Source: Lepiota brunneoincarnata
Lineage: Eukaryota; Basidiomycota; Agaricomycetes; Agaricales; Agaricaceae
DNA: 64,000 nt
Direction: 5' to 3'
Assembly: GCA_023014365.1 (NCBI GenBank)
Contig: JAEBUN010000009.1
Coordinates: forward strand, 248,001-312,000
A program made the translations under genes and the position numbers. This document shows positions 11,576 through 24,305 of the stretch, in pieces; the stretch's first letter is position 1; each line of letters opens with the position of its first letter. The notes under the pieces were generated by a model. It was not told the origin of the DNA. It did not search any database and saw only the letters and a list, made by a program, of their open reading frames with translations.

Positions 11576-13406
11576 ATGGCCAGGTTCCCGACTGTCGTGC
11601 TCGCCCTTCTTGCCACCATTTCTGCTACTTTCGCAGTCCCACACAAGAGACAATGCCAAGCGACTCTCGACATCGCACTTGTCAGTCCCCATGACTCGCT
11701 TTGGGCAATTAAATCTATTCCTCAACCTGCCTTCCACAGTCCGTAGCCCAGAGATTGCAGTCTCACTACTTCACTTCAAGCACCGGCCAATATAATGGTG
11801 GCTCTCTCTGGACCGATGCTGTACATACACTCCCCAATGTGCAAACCCCATCATCTAGCCTCCATTAACACATTTCTCCCACCCAGAACACCGTGGAAGA
11901 CTTACACAATCTTATGCTCGCAAGAAACTCAAACGAGTTTTCCACTGCTGGCGAACTCTCCTTCATCGGCCGGGCAGCTCTTTCCAACGCAAATTGGCAA
12001 CAGATTCTCGATGGTAGCAACGACGACGCAGGTGTCCGTCCCTCTCAAATCCTTCCAAACCGCATGAACCCTTGATCAGCTTTCCCCATGTAGTGGATTG
12101 TGCTTGCGCTCTGGAAGATTTCCGATTACAAGCGCGCCAGAGGTCAAGATGCTACCCCATACCTCGTACGTGGTCCCCTTGGGTGCTCCACGGTTGGCTC
12201 TGATCTACATTATTATATTCAGAATGCTGCTAGTAAGATATATGATATCATCGCGGGACAGTGGGACGATACTTGTGGTGGTGGAGGTACGCATTCCACG
12301 AAAGAACACCTGACCCTGGAGATTAAACCCGAGAAGACTAATACGCGCCTCCAGTCTGGTGGTCGTTTGCCCACACCTACAAGAACGCCATCACCAACGA
12401 ACTCTTCCTTCTTACCTCCGCCAACGGGTTCCTGCGCAATGGCAACGCCACCTACCTCGCTAACGCACAGAAGGCAAGACTGCTACAATGCTCTATTCTA
12501 TGCATGAAAAACCCAGCTAACCCTTTCACCGAAACTGATCATAGACCTGGACCTGGCGTTAGTGCTTCTGGTTACCATTTTACAGGAAACATAAATGATC
12601 GTATTTAATCTAGTCAAGAGTTCCGGGATGCGCAATTCTGCCGGTCTCTGGAACGACGGCCTTGATTTTAATACGTGTCGCAATAACGGCCAGGTCCGTA
12701 ACCACCTTCTCCGCCTTCTCTGACCTTCTCACTTTATTAACATCTTCAGACAACATGGACTTACAACCAAGGCGTCATAGCTTCCGGTCTGGCCAATCTC
12801 TACGCTGCAACCCGTGACGAGAGTCTACTCGACGAAGCCGAGATTACTCTGGATGCAACGATACGCCGTCTCACCACAAACAATATCCTTAGGGAATCCT
12901 GTGATAATGCAGCTGCCGGGGGCCCGGTTTGCAATCAAGACCAGGTATGTTGTTACGTCAATCATGCCTGGTGCCCCCTCTTCCTCTGACAAACAATCTA
13001 CAGCAACTTTTCAAGGTCTGTAGCAAAATTGACAGCAACCAGAGATAAGCTAAACCCGGGGGGAAACAGGGTCTCTGGACCAAGCACCTGCAATACTATC
13101 TCGACATGGCCAACGACCCCGCTCGTACTACCAAGTATAGTTCTTTCCTCGGTTCTCAGACTTCTGCGGTTCTCCACTTTGGGACCAACGCTCAAAACGA
13201 CATTGGATCTGTGTGGTATGCACCCAACCAGGTCAATATTTTCCCTCGCCCTGGCATCTCCTTTGCGGTCTGACAATAGCATCCAGGGCGGTTCAATTTT
13301 CACTCCCAAGTCCAGTGCTAGTGGTTTGGAAGCTCATGTGGCCGCAGCAAAATATGGCCTTGTTAGGCGACGAATGTATAGTACAAAGTGTATCAAAGAA
13401 CTATAA
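11576..13406 (+). CDS. Secreted GH76 family mannanase
   Basis: Predicted extracellular glycoside hydrolase family 76 protein (endo-alpha-1,6-mannanase / Dfg5-Dcw1 fold). It begins with a signal peptide (MARFPTVVLALLATISATFA) and a likely dibasic processing site (KR). The characteristic double-aspartate catalytic motif is visible as DGSNDDAG, continuing after an intron as WIVLALWKI. Other family segments are FTSSTGQYNGGSLW, WDDTCGGG|VWWS, NAITNELFL, GLWNDGLDFNTCRNNG and TWTYNQGVIASGLANLY. The C-terminal end reads GGSIFTPKSSASGLEAHVAAAKYG and a short basic tail. About ten introns interrupt roughly 425 codons. I see no GPI-like hydrophobic C-terminus, so it is probably freely secreted and not wall-anchored as Dfg5/Dcw1 are. 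Substrate could be fungal wall mannan or environmental mannan. Confidence 0.87.
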
Positions 13407-13573
13407 ATGATGGTATTGATATCAGCAAGAAAAAGAGCAAGGTGAAACGAGTCATGGCAGAATCAGAGAGAGAGAGAGGAGCTATCCGAACAAAAATCTA
13501 TATTACTACTAGGATATGTAACACTTGAAAGAAAACGCTGGTCTTGTCCGGTTTCATTCAAAGTTGTCGTTGT

Positions 13574-16500
13574 TTAGTCACCATCGTTTCCCTTCCGTTC
13601 TCTCCTGTACGACGAGGGCCCAGTCTGTTGTGTTGCTCCAGGAGTGGCGGGCTCAGCTTCTTCGCGGATAGTTTCTTCCTCAGGACCCTTCCATTTTCCT
13701 TTCGAGACGTAATTGTCGTCCGTCGGAGCGGAGCCATTCAGTGCACGCTCTAGTGCTATGGTAAAAAGGATTTCAGCGGAAACCCATTTGGACAGTCCAG
13801 GCCCAACCGACCTTTTTCTCCTCGTTTTTTGAGTCGCAGTGACATCGCCTTCTCCAATGAGTCCATATACGACTCGTATTTGACAGTTTCCCTGAGAATG
13901 TATTTCGATTTCCTCTCCCAATTCGTCTGTGCCTTGATGGCGTTGGGCGACCGAGGTTGATACTAAGATCCTCGGAGTCAGATAACTTATCACAATCCCT
14001 ATAGGCGTACGCACCAGACCCAACATTGGACCACGCAATTCGTTATGTTGTGCAAGCTCCTTCTTCAGGAACACAACATGTTTTTTCAGCGCTTCCAGTT
14101 GAGACTCCTCGTCATGTGTACTCGGCACCGTCGGTGGCAATGGCTCCTTCCAATCAGCGATAAAAGTCTTGTCTACCCAAGGCGAATTTCCCGCCCGAAC
14201 TGTAGCGACACCATCCCTCCACCCAAGTTTGTAACGTCCACTCCTCGCGCTTCGCCCACTACGCCCGCTGCGAATGCTCATGCCATCAGTGGCATCGGCA
14301 TCCCTAATAGCGTCAGTGTGAGAGATCGAACGCCCATGTCCATAGAGATCTACGACCCGATTCCAGCCGTACTCCACGTTTGAAACACCACCCGCAAGAG
14401 GCTCTTTACTGATTCGGGCTGCCCAATAGTTGCAGGTTGATACCCACTCATTGACAAGCTCTTCTGTTCCTGCTTGGAAGAAATAGACACCGCCATTGGG
14501 AAGGGTTAGAACCATGCAGTGGGGGCGATTTCTATCATAGCCAGGGGGTGGCAATGCGTGAGCCAGGGAGTGAGCCAGATGGATGGTGCCGACAGGATTG
14601 GCATTTGCCTGTATATGTTTCAGGAATCCTTCATAACGAAACGTGAATTATGAACTCACCAGCCAATTTCCGCCTCCGACTGCCCCGGAATTACCGGCAG
14701 TGTGGTTGCCAAAGGTGAATTTGCTCAGTTCACCCTTCTGGATTACCACAAAGACATCCATCCAAGATTTGTCCTTGGCGCGTTTGCCACCTGCATCACA
14801 AAAATGCTTGCGGCAAAGCATACCTTCTTTGGCCCAGGGCGGTCCCAGCAGTGCCAATTCCTCGTCTGAGATGCTAATTGTTGTTGAAGAGCTGCCATCA
14901 CTCTTGATGCTGCGGGCATCATCTTCCTGAGCTTCGCGTATAATCGTATGGGACAGGTTGTGGGCAAAACCGAGGGTGGGGGTGATGAAAGCTGTTGTAG
15001 ATCCGTACAGAGCCTGTTGAAAATATTGTGAGACAGACCCTAGCAATTCAATCGCAGGACTGACCTCATGTGTCGAAGTCGCAAAGCTTGGTGCGGGACT
15101 TGCGCGACCATCGATGCTGCTGTTGCTGCTATAAGGGCTAGCGCCTGTCTGAGCAGCCAAAATCGACTGCCACCCTCGTATACTACCACGTTTGAAATTC
15201 TGTGGGCCACGGAAGCTCCTATTACGCATCATGCCGCCACCAGGACTGAGAGAGGGTGTGGAAGTGCGACCAACACCTGCACTGAGCGGCTGCAGGATTT
15301 GTTGACTCTTAATTGCGCTGTACATTTCCTTTATTGAGGTATGATCAGTACGGTAAACAATAATAATAATTTGGCCAGGCACCTTCAGCAGACTTTCCAG
15401 CTCTTCTTCCCAAACCCGACCATACGGTTGCTGTGCTATTGGACCGTGAACAGCCGTGGATACTTGCACGGATGGCTGTACTGCCGTTGGTATGATGAGT
15501 GTTAAGAGCGGGCGTCTGTGGAGATAAATTCGCGATAATCTCTCTTGGCACGCTGTTCCAACTGGTAATACTGTCACTCCGTTTTGACCGGGCAACGGTC
15601 TCAGTGTCGTCCTCGCCCTGCTCCTCGAACGCTGCTACTACAATCGTCGTAGGTAAAATCAGACTGTAGAGACCGCTCCAGGAGATGGACGAAGTTGCGT
15701 CCGGATGGCGGTCATGGTGTTTCTGACGAACTGACTGCGAGACATCCTTGACGTGAGATCAGCGACGTGGAGATCAGTGTTGAGAAGTAACAGAGAGTAA
15801 GCCACTGCGTGTACAATGTCTGGGCGGCACGGAAGTGAATATTTGAATGACTGTCAAAACAATGGGCGACTTACTGGCGCTTCCATATAGACCTCCAGGA
15901 TTGCAGTGCCAGTAACGTTTGCTGAACTCCTCCAAGATGCGATCAACTTGCTGGGTCTCACCCTTGAGATAGAGTTTAGCACATAAGCGCCTAACTCATG
16001 ATGAGTACTGCCTGTATAGGAAGGTCCAAGTAATCATACCTAAAGGCAACGTCTAACCGGAGATCCGCAAAGTCGAAGTTTTCCATGTAGGACCGCAAAG
16101 TAACTTGGTTAATACGACCACTGGGTCCCCCAGAGTATGTATGAGCCTCACACAGATCCAAGCCACGAAAACTCACTATTTTCCCAGCCATTCTGCAATT
16201 TTGTCTTTCGCAAGGAATTCTTCATCTTCGTCCCAGCATTTCCGTGCCAACTCTTTAGCTTTCGGTTCCAACTCGAGGTCGTCCATATTTGAGGACTGAC
16301 TGGAAGATGGGAAGCGAGCCAATGCCAAGTCGTTGGCAGATAGCTCCTGTTGCGAGCTTCGTCGCTGTGACCCTGTTGGCATTAGTCAGTTAAACGATGA
16401 TTGACAAGGCCCGGAAAGAATCTGGTTACACATGCGAGCATCATCAATGATAGGCAGGAGAGATGGCTCAGAGCTGGATGCCGTTGAACGGTGTAAAACT

Positions 16501-18426
16501 CGAAGCCTATTCGTATCCCGCGGACTTCCAAATCCGTTAAGTCCACGAGGTTTCAACAGTCCACTGGATGGTATCGTTTGGCTTGGGCGGGGTGAGCTGT
16601 TGGCGCTCGCAGGACCGGAGGACGATCTTATTGGCAGCTGCAACGACGAGCTGCGAGGAGGCACAACTGTGGTGTCTATGGACTCGTCTGTTGACTTCTT
16701 CCCGTTCCTCCCGTAACTATCCTGAGAAGCACGGACGGGCGACATCGCTTCGTCTACCCTTCTACGAGACGCCATCTGTCGTGCAGGCGTAGAGGGATCC
16801 TGTAGATCCAATGTCGCACCAGATGTTTCCAGCTGAGACAACTCTCCCCTGAATTGGTCCATGATATTATGTAGTGATGCATCTTCCCACTTGCCTGATT
16901 TTTGTTCAAGTCTTTGCCGGGTACTGGGAGTAGGAGGAAGGGGGCTATTGGAGGCGGCAACTGCCTTCTTCATCTCCGCATCAGTGACACTCATGCTCCT
17001 CCGCTTCGGTGTTATAGTACCATTAGCTGTCTCCATCGTCTTGGAAATGGGTATAGGTTCCTGGACGAATGACGCTCTCCCGATAAGGACCATAGAGCCG
17101 TCCGTATCACTGCTGTCTCGAATGGAAGCACCCAGAATGGGCGGGAGAGGTTTTGTCAAATCTGGTCGAGGGGACGTGGGAGGCTCAGCGATTGACTTGT
17201 ACGCAGACGTTCGGTGTTCAGTGGGTATTGTAGGAACGGGGGGTGTGAAAGCATCGAGGAGTGAAGACGCGGAATACGTGGGCGTGACAGGAACTGAAGC
17301 TGACGCATCTGTTTTCTAGAAGCACGAAAGAAATGGCCATGAACCCACGCAAAGATAGAGAAAATGACAGAAGACATGAACTCACGGATCGTTCCCTAAC
17401 AGTACTTGTACCCATCATTTTACCCCAGAGCGCACTGGTCTTGGCACGCATAGAACTTTTTTGCGGCTGGGGCTATACTTTTTTAAGGCTCACACTGGCA
17501 ACTGCGACTGGACCAACACTCACTTTCCATGTCGCGTTTTCCCTCGTGTGTGGGCTTGATTGCATCCAATCTTCCCTAGTTTTACCGGTTTTGCCGTCCT
17601 TCAATGAATTCAAATTATGGTATGATTGCTTGGGGCTTGTACTCGTTGAAGATCTCGGCCTTCCTATCACGCCGGAAGGACTCGTGGCAGCTGAAGAACA
17701 GTCATGGGATGGTGGCAAGGGCGGCACAGGTTCTTCCTTTCTCTTCTCCCTCTCCTTCAAGCTTTTATGCTGCTGGGCGCCAATAATTCCACCCCTCTCC
17801 TTTGCTTTTCGCAACAGTGTAGCCAAGTCTGGGCTGCTCGACGTCCCAGGTGATCTATAGATAGACCTCCGATTCGTTTGTCGCTCGCTATTGCCTTCCA
17901 CAGGATCATAAAACACGTCGTATTGAGTTTGTAGGGTGCTCGTGGAAGCGACCGTCGTCGCAGGCGTTGCTGAAGCCGATGACATTGAAGTAGCAGCAGG
18001 GGAAGTAGTTGTACTGGTAGGAGCAGGCGTAGGGGGAACAACAATGGGCGTACCGGGCTGGCCTGGCCTTACAGGCGTATTCGTACTCGTGCCCATCCTG
18101 CTCCTAGGCCCAATGGGACTAGGGGGACTCACATAAGACGAACTGTAGCTTCTATTGAGCAGTGTTGGGCTCAAATCCTGGCCGAGAGTATTAACATCCA
18201 CTCCCTCCCGAAGCACAACCGTCCCCTCTGCCTTCAAAGCCTGCTCGAAATCCAGATCTGTACGAGAGACTCGGCGCTGCAACCGTTGATTTCTTAGATC
18301 ATCAGAAGCCACAGGCTGGAGGTGTTGCGCGGGACGGGAAGATGATGTCGTTGATGATGAGGACGACGTCAAGCCTGGGGCTGCGTTTGTGCTGAGACGG
18401 AATAAGGAAGCCAGGATGGGAGTTGT
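13574..18426 (-). CDS. Sec7-PH ARF guanine-nucleotide exchange factor (EFA6/Yel1-like)
   Basis: Large exchange factor that would activate ARF-family GTPases at a membrane. N-terminal half (about 18420-16400): Ser/Pro-rich and disordered. The Sec7 domain follows across introns: ELARKCWDEDEEFLAKDKIAEWLG, GRINQVTLRSYMENFDFADL, GETQQVDRILEEFSKRYWHCNP, and VAYSLLLLNTDLHVADL, the conserved Sec7 helix motif. A PH domain lies near 14540-14880 (PWAKEGMLCRKHF, SWMDVFVVIQKGELSKF, HCMVLTLPNGGVYFFQAG). A coiled coil with YQPRSPNAIKAQTNWERKS and YESYMDSLEKAMSLRLKKRGEK comes before the C-terminus. Sec7-PH-coiled-coil order is that of EFA6 (PSD). The TAA stop is at 13574. The start is unresolved: the first clear coding frame opens at 18426 without an ATG, so a further 5' exon is expected, possibly the ATG-initiated frame at 18692. 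Confidence 0.83.
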
Positions 18427-18864
18427 TCAGTGCCGTGGCGACAGTGGGTAAGTGTGGAGTATGTGTGTGGTGGGGGGAAGAGTTGTACCGTTGCGAGGGA
18501 CTCCCAGACAGAGTTAGACTGGATGCGACGTAAGCGCTGGGGGTGAGTAGCGGAATAGAGTTTGTGGTGGTGGTGGTGGTGGTGGTAAGTTGAGTGGGGT
18601 AGAAAGAAAAAGTATGTGGTTACGCCCGGAAATGCCGTGGGCAGATCAATCACGACAAAACTTAGTGACCGTAGAAAAGAATCTAACCACATCTATTAAC
18701 ACCCTCAACCAAAAGACAAAAACAAAGCGGAGATGACGTGTAATGCCAGTGTGTTGTTACAGTCTATACAAACCATAAGAGCAAATGAGATTGAAGAGTA
18801 GAAGCATATGAGTGTGAAAAACTAGTGCTGAACCGGCAGGAAATTTATCAAACTCCCCCTTAAC
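18427..18864. other. 5' region of the ARF-GEF gene with GTG repeat
   Basis: Lies between the ARF-GEF and the 3' end of the GATA gene, both leftward. It probably includes the missing 5' exon of the ARF-GEF, since an ATG-initiated open frame runs 18692 to 18369 on the minus strand. A (GTG)n run occupies about 18564-18586. Confidence 0.5.
18564..18586. repeat. (GTG)n trinucleotide repeat
   Basis: About seven GTG units. On the minus strand they would encode polyhistidine if the open frame there is translated. Confidence 0.9.
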
Positions 18865-21800
18865 TCATGACCCAGTATTCGAGACGCCAGCCGAAGTCCG
18901 TCTTTGTCGTTTCATGGACAGCCCACTCCCCGCGACAGCACCACCACCACCTGCAGCGGCCTGTGTCACACTAACGCGTGGGCTGCTGCTAACCGCAGGT
19001 GTGCCTCCCCTTCCCACACCTGACACTAGGGAACTGGAGTGGGAACGAGGCCGCGTTGTTGAAGATGCAATTTTCGGTAGCGTCGACCCGCTTTTGCGCG
19101 ACCCACTGCTGGGGGTACCTGAAGCACGATTTCTAAAGCAAAGATGAGAAAAGGCTGTATGAAGGCTAGGATATAGAATCACAGACTCACCGCTTTTTTA
19201 TAACGTCCGTTTTGAGAGAGAGAGGTCGCACAACGCCATGAAGTTTCTACATAATGAGCATCAGCCAGCACACCCAACCTACCAGAAACTGAAAGAGACT
19301 CACATAAAACAGACCACATGCATTACCTACCCAGCAAGGTCAAAATCGAGAATGAATGTAAGTCAGAGGACAGAGAAAAACGAACAGATAACAACACTTA
19401 CACAGAGGTTGTCCTTCGGGATCCCTCCTCCATAATGGCGTATTCGTTGTCTGACAATTGGTACACGACGTCGGCGGCTGGTCGGGATCATCACCACCCT
19501 TTCCATGACTCCTCCCACCGTCCTCGTTCTGGGCCGTAGACGTGTTTCCGCCACCACCACCACCACCACCACCACTGGATTCCGGTGTACTAACCGACGA
19601 TTTAGCATCCCCACTACCACCACCCGGGGAGTTTCCTGCATTATTAACCCCTGAAACCGACCCTTTTCGCTGGACCTCCTGAGCGCCCTGCTGCAGTGAT
19701 ATGTACTTCCTCGACTGATCAGCCGATCTCCTCGCTCCCTGAGCCTGCTGCACACTACCACCGGTGTTATTCCCGCCAGGACTCTCCGTCGACGGAGGCG
19801 TAGAAGCATCTGATGCATTATACGATTCCGGGCTTGCTGTTGCACTCGACCCCAGCCCATTGGCCCACCCATCGCTCGCCGGGCTCAATCCACCTAGATT
19901 GGCACCAGAACTAGCGCTAGCCACAAAGGTCCCATCCAACCTCCCTATCCCCAGGATCTGCGTCGGATCAACATGTGTGAACGGATGCTGGGTTCCAGGC
20001 GTTGCAGATCCGTCTAAAGGATATACCAAGCCAAGCCCCATCAGCTGACGGTAGTCCAGGCTCGCATCATCTACCATATTTGCCGCACTTAACTGTGCAT
20101 ACCCCTCAGCCATGGCGGCGGAAGCTGCCGCTGCCGCTGCCGACAAACCCTCGTGATGGGATGGCGATCCTATGGTCGTAGACTGTGGATGGAAAAGGTC
20201 CCCTCTGACTGGTACAGACGATCTCACTGTCAGATACCCCTGACCGGCACCCCCAGAAGCGTTGGTACCACGGCTGCTGATACCTCCAGAATCCGCATTT
20301 CCAACGATATCACTACTTCCGTCCCTTGTTGTTCGAAGTGGGAGGGGAAAATCTACAGTCAGACCAGGTGAGAGTGGTTTCAATGGCAGAAAGGTCAAAT
20401 GTACCTTCGTAAGTTGGATAGGAAAAGTCGAACGACGCGGTAGGAAACGAGGAATTGTTGCCATCCAAGTGTCCGACTACTCTGCTCGAGTTTGCCAGCG
20501 TCAGTTGCACTGCGCTATCATCTACATTGGATGGATCGCCACGCAACAAACTGTCATAGTGGACATTCTCAGCAGGTCGTTTAACGCCTACTAGGCTCTC
20601 TGGAGAGAGTGGTTTTCCATTAACCTGATGGCGACCTCCCACATTTTGTAATAAGCCTTCCCGAGACACGGTGTGGTCGAAGCTGGTCTTGCGCACGTGT
20701 CGAGGGAACGACCGAGCTTCCGAAGATGATGTGCCACTTGAACTTGGGATTTTCACCAAGCCATGCAATCCGGTCGTAGGTAGTGAGGATGGCGCGAAAC
20801 CCGGGCTTTCGAGTGATAGGGGATTGAAATGCACTGACTGGGCATACCGGCCGTCAGCCGAGATATCAAACGGATCGGCGGAGTCTTCAAAAATCGTCGA
20901 TGGCTGATTATTGTGTGAGGGCAAATTGACAGTGCCGGGTCTCCCAGACGAGAGAAGCGATGAGCCTGGAATGGGTATACTGTTTGATGACTTTATCGGA
21001 CTTTTACCATATGCATTATCTAGTCTCGTTGGCTCAGTGCGGACTCGAGGCCAAGGTCGGGAATGGGTACTGATTTCCAAATGCTTGGGATTGGAATAGA
21101 CCAGGTTGATCAAAAGTGGTACGAACGTCGGTGACCCTTGAACGAGAGCGACTTGTAGGTCTCCAGTCCATGGATATCCGCGATCTTGACCGACTCATTG
21201 CCCTCCAGTCCATAGGAACGACACTAATATGGGGAAGGGCGAGGAAAGGGGAATGGGGTGAGCCCAACGTAAGCGGGTTTAAACTCAATGGTGGAGGGAA
21301 GTGGAAACTCAACTCGTCCTCTTCAGGCCCATCCTGATTGGTTCCGTCAAAGCCAATTACACGCACCCTGGCCTTTCCTTTATCAATCCGGCGCCCACGT
21401 TCGCCCAACTCATCCCTGGCCTCGGAGGTGTTATCGTTCGATTGCTGATCTGGCGTCACATCCGGCTGCGAAGGCGTTTCCAGCTTCTCCTTGGTCACTT
21501 CCGAGTTCTGCTTAGCTTCTTCATCTTCCTTTTTCTTTTTGAGAGCCAGTGCCATCATCCGCCAGGTGATATTTTCCATTCGTTGGGCGTGGGGGAGGGT
21601 TGCTTTCTGACGTGCATACATCTTCCAGACCTGTGTGGCAAGTGGATCTTCTCTGGCAAGTTTGTCGGGATCGGCACCGTCACCCAAAACTTGATTCTGA
21701 AGAGTTGGGGAACCCGACACGCGAGGAGAGGTGAAGGGAGTAGGTTGCCTGTGGAGATAGAGGAGTACCGGTGGAACTGAAGAGCTCATCGGAAAAGAGG

Positions 21801-22843
21801 TCGGTGAACAGGCTGGACCTTGATTCAACAGTAGGAAAGAGGGAAGAGGAAGGAGATTGAGCGTTACGTGAAGATTCTGCTGCTAGAAGAGATGCTGAGT
21901 TGTCGTTTAGAGTACGAAAGACCCTTGGCTGAATAGCAGAGGTGGACGCAGGCGACATCCAAAGCGACGGGGGCAAGCCGGTACTTGAACGCTCACCTGT
22001 ATAGGAGAAAACAGGATTATATTGTATTGCTTGAACTGGGGGGTTGCTGAAGGTTGAGTTGGAAGTAGTGGAAGAGTCGTATTGACGAGCGGAATTGCCG
22101 CGGGCGGCGATCGTAGTAGGGTCCATGTGGCTGATGGGGCTATCAGGCGGAGGTCGTAGGGACGAGCGTCTGCCGGTATCTGGAAGATAGTTAATGAAAG
22201 CTTCAGAGATTAAGAAGAAAAGGGGCAACGAACAAGCAGATGGCTTGTCCTTTGAAGTCCGGAGCTGGGAGGTTGTGGAGGTGTTTGAGCGTGGGAGAGG
22301 GGGCCTGGATTGGTGGAAAGAGGGATCATGATCATACAATGCTGAAGGCTGCGACCATGAACCAGGGGTACCCGGGTGCATTGAAGATGGGACGGAGAAA
22401 GTGTCAGCATAGTTGTGATGGAGAGCAGAGGTTGGCAAGCTAGATGGGGTGCCTTGGGAAAGAAGAGAGAGTTGGGGGAGAACACCGTGGGCAGCGAGGG
22501 CAGCAAAAACTGAAGGATTTAAAGGTGCAGAAAAGACGGAAGTCCAATCTGGATTATTGAACTGCCGGGTATCAACATTAGAGTCCAGAACGTTATTGGA
22601 TGAGGTCGAGTCGGCGTGTAGGAATTGAATAGGGGAGTGTGTGGCGCTTAGAGGAGCTGCGTGAGACCATGGAGAGGACGTAGAGGACGGGGGTATAGAA
22701 GAAGAGTGGGGACTAAGCTCTGATGATGAAGAAATGTTTTGTTGGTTGGCAAGCGGGGAAGTGTTTAGAGAAGGCCTGTTTGGGGCCCAGGAAGTCGGAG
22801 TAGCATTAGAAAACCCTCTTGTAGGTGCAGGGGGACGTTCCAT
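18865..22843 (-). CDS. AreA/NIT2-type GATA transcription factor
   Basis: Global nitrogen-regulatory GATA factor by family resemblance. The start ATG at 22843 gives [13 protein letters not shown] and is the first ATG in the frame. A long Ser/Pro/Asn-rich region follows, then the AreA N-terminal domain (DUF1752): [19 protein letters not shown] and [19 protein letters not shown]. The single GATA finger is spread over four exons: [50 protein letters not shown], then NRASG, i.e. CX2CX17CX2C. The C-terminal tail is Ser/Gly-rich and ends VSNTGS. A Gly9 run comes from the CCA repeat at 19551-19575. Introns join DQP to DNAYG and YE to DFPLPL; the junction before the DUF1752 domain (about 21690-21780) is less certain. 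Length is about 1,150 residues, larger than typical AreA. Confidence 0.9.
19551..19575. repeat. (CCA)n repeat encoding polyglycine
   Basis: About eight CCA units, GGT on the coding strand, inside the GATA-factor gene before the zinc finger. The codon-length repeat gives a Gly run that could vary between strains. Confidence 0.9.
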
Positions 22844-23185
22844 ATGTTTTGCGGCAGGCTTGGCTGGGCGCAAATGCACAGACTCGAGAGGGATGAGCCA
22901 AGACAGAGTTCAGGAGCCCTGAAGAGAGAGTGTGTCTATGTGTGAAGGTGAGGTTTCGGGCAATGAAGAGAGAGGGGAGAAGATGTACCTCAACAGAGCC
23001 GTTGAGGAGAGCAATAGAGCGCGCCGTGTAGGACGACGAGGAACTGTCTGATGAAAGGCAGAGAAGAAGAGGAAGGAGCCCTGGCAGCGTTGGGCTGGCT
23101 CAAGGTTTGGAGAGGTTTGCTACCCGCATCCATTTCCCATTCACGGTCCGCCCATAAGCGCAGGACCCCTGCCACCCTGCCGCGG

Positions 23186-23204
23186 CCCCCCCCCCCCCCC
23201 CCCC
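23186..23204. repeat. C19 homopolymer
   Basis: Nineteen consecutive C residues in the upstream region of the GATA-factor gene. It is G-rich on the strand that would be transcribed toward that gene. Confidence 0.95.
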
Positions 23205-24074
23205 TTTACCCTTCCGTCGCCGCATCTCTCTGCCTGAGGTCGTATTCGCTTCAGCAGCGCAGATCCAAAAGGCTTCAGGCTACTCGGTTAGATCAACACA
23301 CGGGAACGACAGACAAAGGGAATAGTGGGACAGGGTGACTGGGGTCGCGAGCCATCGAAACCATGGATCTGCTGGGCTGATCGACGACCTGAACTGGCGC
23401 CTGGAGCTGAAGCGTGTGCAACAATGGAGTTTTTCAGGAACCCCTCATCGTCCTTTTCTCTTCAGCTTTTATTTTTTTTCTATGCCGCCGCCACCGCCGC
23501 CGCCAACAACCCTCACCCCAATTTTTTTTTCCCGATCTTGTAACAACCCAATTTCTCACCGACTTGTCACTTCCCCGACCTCGTTTCTCTCCTTCACAAA
23601 CCTCACAAAAATAGAATGTTGGATATTCTTCCCCTCTCCGATTCCGATTCCGATTCCGCAGGCACACCACCCAACAATGGACTTTTGTAGCCACCGACCC
23701 ATTTACCTCTTGATCAATGTCATGCATAGTTGATGGTGCCAGAATCTCGAGATCTTACACATCTTGAACAAGTGGAAACAAGTAAACCTGCTTCACAAAA
23801 TCATTGCTAACACCAGATGTCTCTCCCACGACCCTGCTTCCCTCCTCCCATACTGCTTCCCCACAAATTTATACACACACACCCACCTCTTGTCACCTTG
23901 GCAGCCATCGTGGACCATAACCCCTCCGTTTGTTTTCCAACTCGTGTCCGATCCTCCAACTACCCCTTGTTCGACCGGCATCTACCAGAACATATATTAC
24001 ACTTACGTCTTATCCCTTCTTAATTAATTAATATCTACTAGACCGTGATGCGCGTCTCATGCATATACCCGAAC

Positions 24075-24305
24075 ATGACAGCCGAACCGGATACCAACTC
24101 AGCTGCATCTTCTCTCTCTGACAATTCATTGAGACCGTCTGAGCGAAAAATCACATCCACAACCAGCCTGCGACCATCCACGCCCGATGAGCTGCCTTCA
24201 TTTCCGGTGTGCAACCCTTCCCCCAGAGCACGCGATGATGCCGCCATGTCCACAATCAGCCGTAATGACAGCGCCCCATACCACTGGGGTCAAACATGTA
24301 ATTAA
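24075..24305 (+). CDS. Possible small or fragmentary gene, unrecognised
   Basis: An ATG-initiated frame MTAEPDTNSAASSLSDNS continues with a Ser/Thr/Pro-rich sequence to a TAA at 24303. The style resembles a disordered fungal N-terminus, and downstream frames (24420-24480, FPVPEEGFSTPQQAYFS; 24672-24911, AVWGFEPETDRWHLY) could be further exons, but I could not join them by convincing splice sites. It may equally be chance. No function is proposed. Confidence 0.2.
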   Translation: MTAEPDTNSAASSLSDNSLRPSERKITSTTSLRPSTPDELPSFPVCNPSPRARDDAAMSTISRNDSAPYHWGQTCN

